Positions 59,952 to 64,000 of a stretch of 64,000 bases of DNA are shown one piece after another. Both the position numbers and the translations under genes were made by a program. Source of the DNA: an uncultured Treponema sp. (GTDB taxonomy: Bacteria > Spirochaetota > Spirochaetia > Treponematales > Treponemataceae); contig CAMVDX010000004.1 of the NCBI GenBank assembly GCA_947166355.1, positions 119,974 to 183,973 of the forward strand. The letters are read 5' to 3'. The notes under the pieces were generated by a model. That model saw only the letters and a program-made list of their open reading frames with translations, did no database searches and was not told the origin of the DNA. Within the stretch, counting starts at the first letter, position 1; every line of letters starts with the position of its first letter.

Positions 59952-60905
59952 TTATACATGAGCCTTAAAAGCCGGAACCGGAACAGATTCAATCAGCTCG
60001 CGGACAATACTGTCTGCCGAATATCCTTTAAGAAGAGAATCACTTGTAAGAATAATTCGTTTTCTGAAAACAGGAAGTGCAAGCAGTTTAACATCTTCAG
60101 GAGTTACAAAGCTGCGTCCCTGAACGGCGGCATATGCTTGAGAAGCTTTATACAATGCAATAGAACCGCGGGGAGAAATTCCGGCCGCAATTCTAAGGTC
60201 TTCGCGGGAAGCTTTTGAAAGTAAAATCAGATATGCAAGAACTGCCTCATCCACATGGATTTCTACTGCTTCCTTCATTGCTTCAAGAATTTCTTCTTTG
60301 CTGACAACTGCCTTTACATTTTCTACCGGGTGAATAAGCGAGCGCTGAGCCGTAATAATTTCTGCTTCCTGACTTTCACTCGGATAGCCCATAGAAAGAG
60401 TCATCATAAAGCGGTCTTTCTGGGCTTCCGGCAGAGGGAAGGTTCCTTCTGATTCCACAGGGTTTTCCGTAGCAAGAACAAAGAAAGGCTTTTCCAGTTC
60501 GTGGCGGCTACCATCCACGCTGACCTGACCTTCGGCCATACATTCAAGCAGGGCAGACTGGGTGCGGGGAGTTGCACGGTTAAGCTCATCTACAAGAACA
60601 ATGCTTGCCATTACAGGACCTGCACGAAATTCAAACTGCTTAGCGTCCGGGAGCCACACAGAACTTCCTGTTACGTCGGAAGGCATAAGGTCTGGTGTAC
60701 ACTGAATACGGCTGAAAGCGAGGCCCGAAGCCTTTGCAACAGATTTTGCGAGGACAGTTTTTCCAGTGCCGGGCACATCTTCCAAAAGAACATGACCGCC
60801 CGCAAAAAGGCAGGCGAGCACCATATCAACAACGTCAGAGTTTCCTTTAAAAACCTGACAAACTTCATTTTTGATTTTATCTGAAACTTCTTTGATTTTT
60901 GACAT
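59952..60905 (-). CDS. MoxR-family AAA+ ATPase
   Basis: 317 residues from the ATG at 60905; the longer form would start inside the promoter. Walker A LEDVPGTGKTVLAKS, Walker B SIVLVDELNRATPRTQSALLECMAEGQV, sensor 1 FFVLATENP, and the helical lid SPRGSIALYKASQAYA. MoxR proteins act as chaperones for the maturation of metalloprotein or envelope complexes, usually with DUF58 partners, as here. No Shine-Dalgarno; TATACT ends 6 nt before the ATG. Confidence 0.94.
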   Translation of the reverse strand: MSKIKEVSDKIKNEVCQVFKGNSDVVDMVLACLFAGGHVLLEDVPGTGKTVLAKSVAKASGLAFSRIQCTPDLMPSDVTGSSVWLPDAKQFEFRAGPVMASIVLVDELNRATPRTQSALLECMAEGQVSVDGSRHELEKPFFVLATENPVESEGTFPLPEAQKDRFMMTLSMGYPSESQEAEIITAQRSLIHPVENVKAVVSKEEILEAMKEAVEIHVDEAVLAYLILLSKASREDLRIAAGISPRGSIALYKASQAYAAVQGRSFVTPEDVKLLALPVFRKRIILTSDSLLKGYSADSIVRELIESVPVPAFKAHV

Positions 60906-60911
60906 GATTAA

Positions 60912-60941
60912 AGTATAGCATAAAAAATATGATATTGTCAC
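60912..60941 (-). promoter_or_regulatory. Predicted promoter of the moxR operon, overlapping an inverted repeat
   Basis: Minus strand: GTGACA (60936-60941), 18-bp spacer, TATACT (60912-60917). The -35 hexamer is the end of the inverted-repeat element at 60936-61020. Confidence 0.45.
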
Positions 60942-61020
60942 ACGGATTCGGAATTACTACGTAATTCCATATTAATATATAAAAAAGGAAATGCCGTAGG
61001 TATTTCGAATCCGTGTGACA
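60936..61020. repeat. 85-bp inverted-repeat element
   Basis: Arms TGTCACACGGATTCG (60936-60950) and CGAATCCGTGTGACA (61006-61020), 15 bp perfect, with partial pairing continuing inward around an AT-rich loop. Confidence 0.75.
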
Positions 61021-61057
61021 CTTTAAAAACATTTGAGTTTTCTATAAAATACACCCA

Positions 61058-61282
61058 ATGACTAAAGATGATTTTCTATTTCTGGTAGAAACTGAGACTA
61101 TTCACGACTTTGTATATAAGGGTAAAACTTATACCATCACTTATGACAAAAGCCCGGATGGCCGCAAATGGATTATTTTCGGAGACATTGCAGACAAGCA
61201 GAAGTATGACTCAGTAGGAGAGTTTCTCAACAAGGCAAAAATCGAGAATCATTTCTTTAAGGACATGCTGGATATCTTTTAA
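61058..61282 (+). CDS. Small conserved-looking hypothetical protein
   Basis: 74 residues, soluble. Strand-rich opening (HDFVYKGKTYTITYDKSPDGRKWIIFGD) and a helical C-terminus (SVGEFLNKAKIENHFFKDML). No family recognised. Its stop overlaps the MATE start (TAATG), so the two are likely cotranslated. TATAAA lies 9 nt before the ATG and no Shine-Dalgarno is seen. Confidence 0.65.
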   Translation: MTKDDFLFLVETETIHDFVYKGKTYTITYDKSPDGRKWIIFGDIADKQKYDSVGEFLNKAKIENHFFKDMLDIF

Positions 61283-62691
61283 TGAATATAAATCATAACA
61301 TTGGTCACAAGACCGTAGTAGCCCGCGCCTCTGCAAAGGCAAGCAATCAGATTAACATGACCGAGGGGCCAATTTTTTCCAAGCTCCTCAAGTTTTCAAT
61401 TCCTCTTATTCTTTCGAGCGTGCTGCAGCTGCTTTTTAATGCGGCTGATGTTGTAGTTGTCGGCCGCTTTGCCGGAGATAATTCACTGGCAGCAGTAGGT
61501 TCTACAGGTTCTCTTGTAAATCTTTTGATTAATCTTTTTATGGGCCTTTCTGTCGGAACTAACGTAGTTGCCGCAAACTATTTTGGAGCAAAAAAAACGG
61601 AAGAGCTGCATGACACAGTTCATACGGCAATTCTGGTTTCGGTTTACAGCGGCCTTATTCTTACAGTTGTAGGTGTGCTTGGCGCAAAGCCGATTCTCAC
61701 TTTTATGCAGTCCCCGGCAGAGGTTTTAAACCTCGCAGCAGTTTATCTTCGTATTTACTTTGGCGGAATTACAGCCACAATGGTTTATAATTTTGGTTCC
61801 GCCTTGCTCCGCGCAAAGGGCGACACCCGCCGACCTCTTTACATATTGCTCGCTGCCGGAATCATCAATCTGATTCTGAACCTGATTTTTGTAATCTGCT
61901 TTAAGATGGATGTAGCCGGAGTAGGGCTTGCAACCGTTATTTCTCAGGTGATTTCCGCAGTTGCCGTTCTTTTCATTTTGATTAGAGAAAATGATGATTT
62001 TAAGCTGAATCTTAGAAAACTTCACATAAACCGCATGATTTTTACCCGCATCGTAAAAATCGGCCTTCCAGCGGGCTTTCAGGGAATCATGTTCAGTTTT
62101 TCAAACGTAATCATTCAGAGCTCGGTAAACTCTTTTGGCGCCACCTTGATTGCCGGAAACGCCGCCGCAGTAAACCTTGAATCCTTTATCTATACCGCGA
62201 TGAACGGCTTTTCCCAGGGCTCTTTGACCTTCTGTTCCCAGAACATGGGAGCCGGCCGCACAGACCGAATCAAAAAAATCGTCTGGATTTCCCAGGCCTG
62301 CATAATCGTAATCGGCGGAATTCTCGGGGCAATCTTCCTTTACTTTGGCGACGAGCTCTTAGGAATCTTCTCGCCAAATCCCGAAGTTATCAAAGCGGGC
62401 ATGGGCCGCCTCTGGATAATTTTTACAACCTATTACCTCTGCGGCATGATGGACGGTATGGCAAATTCCATCCGCGGAATCGGCCACTCACTTATGCCCG
62501 TCATTTCCTCACTTATCGGAGCCTGCATCTTCCGCATCATCTGGCTCTTTACAATTTTCCTGATTCCACAATTCCACACCCCGGCAACAATCTTCATCTC
62601 ATACCCAATCAGCTGGATACTGACCTTTGCGGCAAATGTGATCTTCTATAATAAATACATGAGGAAGCTAATCAAACCTGTAACAGAATAA
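61282..62691 (+). CDS. MATE-family multidrug efflux transporter
   Basis: 469 residues, twelve transmembrane helices after a 30-residue polar N-terminus. Family features: MTEGPIFSKLLKFSIPLILSSVLQLLFNAADVVVVGRF (shown by its parts MTEGPIFSKLLKFSIP and ADVVVVGRFAG), FGSALLRAKGDTRRPLY, and in the second half GLPAGFQGIMFSFSNVIIQ and NSIRGIGHS. It exports cationic compounds using a sodium or proton gradient. Coupled to the upstream small gene through TAATG. The antisense RNA promoter of peptide locus 2 starts only 7 bp after the stop. Confidence 0.94.
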   Translation: MNINHNIGHKTVVARASAKASNQINMTEGPIFSKLLKFSIPLILSSVLQLLFNAADVVVVGRFAGDNSLAAVGSTGSLVNLLINLFMGLSVGTNVVAANYFGAKKTEELHDTVHTAILVSVYSGLILTVVGVLGAKPILTFMQSPAEVLNLAAVYLRIYFGGITATMVYNFGSALLRAKGDTRRPLYILLAAGIINLILNLIFVICFKMDVAGVGLATVISQVISAVAVLFILIRENDDFKLNLRKLHINRMIFTRIVKIGLPAGFQGIMFSFSNVIIQSSVNSFGATLIAGNAAAVNLESFIYTAMNGFSQGSLTFCSQNMGAGRTDRIKKIVWISQACIIVIGGILGAIFLYFGDELLGIFSPNPEVIKAGMGRLWIIFTTYYLCGMMDGMANSIRGIGHSLMPVISSLIGACIFRIIWLFTIFLIPQFHTPATIFISYPISWILTFAANVIFYNKYMRKLIKPVTE

Positions 62692-62697
62692 ATATTC

Positions 62698-62726
62698 TTG
62701 ACGGATATTTTATTATGATATATATT
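62698..62726 (+). promoter_or_regulatory. Promoter of antisense RNA, small-peptide locus 2
   Basis: TTGACG (62698-62703), 17-bp spacer, TATATT (62721-62726); the counterpart of 40618-40646. Confidence 0.65.
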
Positions 62727-62727
62727 T

Positions 62728-62760
62728 AAAAAAGGGCACCCGCAACAAGCGTCTTGCCCC
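62728..62760 (-). terminator. Predicted terminator of the peptide mRNA, locus 2
   Basis: Minus strand: GGGGCAAGACGCTTGTTGCG, GGTGCCC, then six T. GGGCA/TGCCC stem; homologous to the locus 1 terminator. Confidence 0.65.
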
Positions 62761-62832
62761 CATTGTGTTTTTTTAGTCCTTTCGGACATTTACTCCACTC
62801 TGTGTGGTCAGACAGGGTGGAGCTATTTTTTT
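62733..62832 (+). ncRNA. Candidate antitoxin antisense RNA, locus 2 (about 100 nt)
   Basis: Bounded by the promoter at 62698-62726 and the terminator at 62793-62832. Contains GCGTCTTGCC as at locus 1, and an AGTCC-TTTC-GGAC hairpin (62775-62786). Fully complementary to the 3' UTR of the peptide mRNA. No ORF. Confidence 0.65.
62793..62832 (+). terminator. Intrinsic terminator of antisense RNA, locus 2
   Basis: CTCCACTCTGT pairs with ACAGGGTGGAG, followed by CTA and a run of seven T (62826-62832). Confidence 0.8.
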
Positions 62833-62933
62833 AACTTCTCTTTCTTCTTCCGTCTACGGTGAAGGGAGCTAAGTATGTCGTAGATAAACTTGACGGCGCG
62901 AAACACCAAATCAAGAATTTCATACCAACTCAA
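62823..62933 (-). CDS. 36-residue amphipathic cationic peptide, candidate type I toxin (locus 2)
   Basis: TTG start (62931-62933) with AGGAGG (62942-62947) 8 nt upstream. The sequence begins MSWYEILDLVFRAVKFI and ends RRRKKKEKLKK. Same length as the locus 1 peptide and identical at 20 of 36 positions, with conservative changes elsewhere (L/I, L/F, R/K). One predicted amphipathic helix plus basic tail and no signal peptide. The ribosome-binding site is predicted to be closed by the 5' UTR (CCTATTC with GAATAGG). Toxin function is inferred from architecture only. Confidence 0.75.
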   Translation of the reverse strand: MSWYEILDLVFRAVKFIYDILSSLHRRRKKKEKLKK

Positions 62934-62976
62934 TAGCTTCGCCTCCTATTCTTTTATTTCAGCATTATGCTGATTT

Positions 62977-62989
62977 GAATAGGGGGCAA
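62977..62989 (-). promoter_or_regulatory. 5' UTR switch element of peptide mRNA, locus 2
   Basis: The mRNA sequence TTGCCCCCTATTC pairs either through CCTATTC with GAATAGG of the ribosome-binding site (62945-62951) or through TTGCCCCC with GGGGGCAA in the 3' UTR (62754-62761). A TCAGCAT/ATGCTGA hairpin lies between element and start codon. Confidence 0.5.
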
Positions 62990-63046
62990 TCCGCCCATGC
63001 TGCGGGTGCAATTTTACAACATTGATTAAACTTATTTTATTAAAAA

Positions 63047-63481
63047 CTAAGCATACTCCTTAATCTCAAAGCATTCAAAAATCTCGAAATCACCAGGATT
63101 TGCAGTGATTATCGACGAAACACCATTCGAAAGATAGCAGGACGCCATTTGAGTATCGTTGATTCGGTTGCGGCCAAGCTTGTACATATTCATCCAGGCA
63201 AGAGTTCGCTTAAAGGAAGTATCGTCGGGGTAGAGGACTGTTACGTTTTCTATGTCACACCAGAAATCAATTACTTCAATTGCTTCCTGGATTGTAAATG
63301 GATTTTCGAAGCGTTTTGAATCAGTTATAACGTGAAGGAACTCATTAAAACAGTTGAAAAAAATCGCAATTTTCGCTGTATCATCATCTGCAAGCTTTTC
63401 GTACAAGGCCCTTGCATTCTTGTGCCGGGGAGAGTCCTTCCAGTATAAATCAATCAGAAAACAGGTATCTAAGCCAATCAC
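63047..63481 (-). CDS. PIN-domain toxin (VapC-like)
   Basis: 144 residues. PIN-domain acidic residues: Asp5 in GLDTCFLIDLY, Glu in FNEFLHV, Asp in NRINDTQMASCYLS and Asp in ITANPGDF. Such toxins are Mg-dependent RNases acting on tRNA or rRNA and are neutralised by the cognate antitoxin. The start overlaps the antitoxin stop by 4 bp. Compared with typical VapC (about 130 residues) it is normal in length and has all the expected acidic positions. Confidence 0.88.
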   Translation of the reverse strand: MIGLDTCFLIDLYWKDSPRHKNARALYEKLADDDTAKIAIFFNCFNEFLHVITDSKRFENPFTIQEAIEVIDFWCDIENVTVLYPDDTSFKRTLAWMNMYKLGRNRINDTQMASCYLSNGVSSIITANPGDFEIFECFEIKEYA

Positions 63482-63750
63482 AGATTAATTCTCCCGCTTG
63501 CAAAATCTTCCTTCCATGAGGAATCATTAAGAAAATCAGAAGCCCCAGCTTTAAGACTGACCGTACGCGAAAAATCCAGATCCTTCAGTTTGTTTTTGGA
63601 TTTAAAATGAAGGTCAGCATAATCTTGCATAGCATTGCGGATAAGTTCTGCGGTTTTTCGTCCCTGTTTCTGTGCCTGCAGCTGATATTTTTCATAAAGT
63701 TTGGTGCCAATATATAAAGTTACAGGTTTTAAGTCATATTGATATTTCAT
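63478..63750 (-). CDS. Antitoxin of the VapBC-type pair (ribbon-helix-helix-like)
   Basis: 90 residues from the ATG at 63750. The start is set by the promoter: TATAAT ends 6 nt before it, so a longer form from 63813 would begin upstream of transcription. The N-terminal strand-helix-helix (KPVTLYIGTKLYEKYQLQAQKQGRKTAELIRNAM, shown by VTLYIGTKLYEKYQ and GRKTAELIRNAM) looks like a ribbon-helix-helix DNA-binding unit. The acidic C-terminus (DSSWKEDFASGRINL) would wrap the toxin. Probably autorepresses through TACATACA repeats in its promoter. Confidence 0.82.
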   Translation of the reverse strand: MKYQYDLKPVTLYIGTKLYEKYQLQAQKQGRKTAELIRNAMQDYADLHFKSKNKLKDLDFSRTVSLKAGASDFLNDSSWKEDFASGRINL

Positions 63751-63756
63751 ACTGTT

Positions 63757-63785
63757 ATTATATGTATGTATTGTATGTATGTCAA
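63757..63785 (-). promoter_or_regulatory. Consensus promoter and likely operator of the VapBC-type operon
   Basis: Minus strand: TTGACA (63780-63785), 17-bp spacer, TATAAT (63757-63762). The spacer consists of TACATACA-ATACATACA direct repeats, a plausible antitoxin-binding site. Confidence 0.75.
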
Positions 63786-63856
63786 CAAATAATTGCACCC
63801 TGCTTAACTTCAAAACCCTATATTATCTTTACCAGTAAAGCTTCCTAAATGGAAAC

Positions 63857-63885
63857 TTTACAATTCCAATTTCCTATTATATAAT
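63857..63885 (+). promoter_or_regulatory. Predicted promoter of the repeat-containing ORF at the right edge
   Basis: TTTACA (63857-63862), 17-bp spacer, TATAAT (63880-63885), about 30 nt upstream of the GTG at 63915. Confidence 0.5.
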
Positions 63886-63914
63886 AAAATATTATATAAA
63901 TTAGAGGGTAAGAC

Positions 63915-64000
63915 GTGTCAGCTACTTGCATAATTTCTAACAACCTGTCAAAATTCACAGCACAGCACAGCACAGCACAGCACAGCACAGCACAGCACAG
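63915..64000 (+). CDS. 5' end of an ORF with an in-frame CACAG pentanucleotide repeat
   Basis: Starts with GTG at 63915, GAGGG 6 nt upstream. About 14 residues (VSATCIISNNLSKF) lead into a repeat read as TAQHS units. It runs off the window, so product and true repeat length are unknown. A pentanucleotide tract near a gene start would switch the frame with each unit gained or lost, suggesting phase variation. Confidence 0.5.
   Translation, partial: MSATCIISNNLSKFTAQHSTAQHSTAQH
63956..64000 (+). repeat. CACAG tandem repeat, at least nine copies
   Basis: Nine perfect 5-bp units reach the window edge; the array may continue. Confidence 0.95.

Noticed and set aside
1..64000. tRNA, rRNA, prophage or integrated plasmid
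   Set aside because: No tRNA T-loop/acceptor pattern, rRNA segment, integrase, phage structural gene or replication origin was seen on reading both strands; a tRNAscan or HMM search would be decisive.

Overview
The window is AT-rich DNA with short intergenic gaps and an unusually rich set of chemosensory, two-component and nucleotide-second-messenger genes. It also carries many short palindromic repeats of the GTCATTGCGAG / GTCATCCCGAAC type. The gene content fits a host-associated anaerobic spirochaete of the Treponema type; this is an inference from gene content and style, because no rRNA or other marker gene is present. I found no tRNA, rRNA, CRISPR array, transposase or phage gene.

Layout. 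(1) 1-22016 holds two paralogous minus-strand chemosensory operons separated by plus-strand fatty-acid genes. Operon 1 (1-6364) is MCP, CheW, CheB, CheR, a CheA-like protein without a kinase domain, and a truncated paralogue of operon 2's pseudo-receiver cyclase. Operon 2 (11815-22016) is MCP, CheW, a CheW-like protein, CheB, CheR, a full hybrid CheA, a pseudo-receiver class III cyclase and a polytopic MCP. Between them lie two AMP-binding acyl-CoA synthetases, a HAD phosphatase and an XRE-cupin regulator. (2) 22104-26899 has a 215-bp MITE-like inverted-repeat element and a sugar ABC importer (binding lipoprotein, ATPase, two permeases). (3) 26975-40595 has a four-repeat secreted protein, a NarL-type two-component pair with a membrane protein, a papain-fold-like protein, a Pr6Pr-like membrane protein, a PadR/DUF2812 pair, and a signalling operon (hybrid kinase, REC-GGDEF, S41-type protease, GrpB). 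(4) 41317-50723 has metG, nadE, a FemAB-type transferase carrying repeat-encoded inserts, a DUF5718-like protein, a 990-codon-class secreted protein and a GNAT enzyme. (5) 50796-62691 has a methyltransferase, a candidate structured RNA, a PfkB kinase fused to a pyrophosphatase-like domain, an ATP-grasp protein, a canonical MCP, a MoxR-DUF58-membrane operon and a MATE transporter. (6) The end holds a VapBC-type pair and the start of an ORF carrying a CACAG pentanucleotide repeat.

The most interesting signal is a pair of unannotated loci (40618-40973 and 62698-62990). Each encodes a 36-residue amphipathic, Arg/Lys-tailed peptide from a TTG codon behind a perfect Shine-Dalgarno. Each also has a convergent short antisense RNA with its own promoter and terminator, and a 5' UTR element that can pair either with the ribosome-binding site or with the mRNA's 3' UTR. 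The pairing partners covary between the two loci. This is the architecture of a type I toxin-antitoxin system, in a family I cannot name.

Other notable signals: palindromic repeats inserted in frame into protein genes, always giving the peptide PVVECEQSERIET (comparable to Rickettsia palindromic elements); a kinase-less CheA beside a sister operon that keeps the kinase but has lost the CheB phosphorylation site; private receptor hairpin tips in the three operon-linked MCPs; and many genes that look leaderless, with a -10 box about 6 nt before the ATG and no Shine-Dalgarno.
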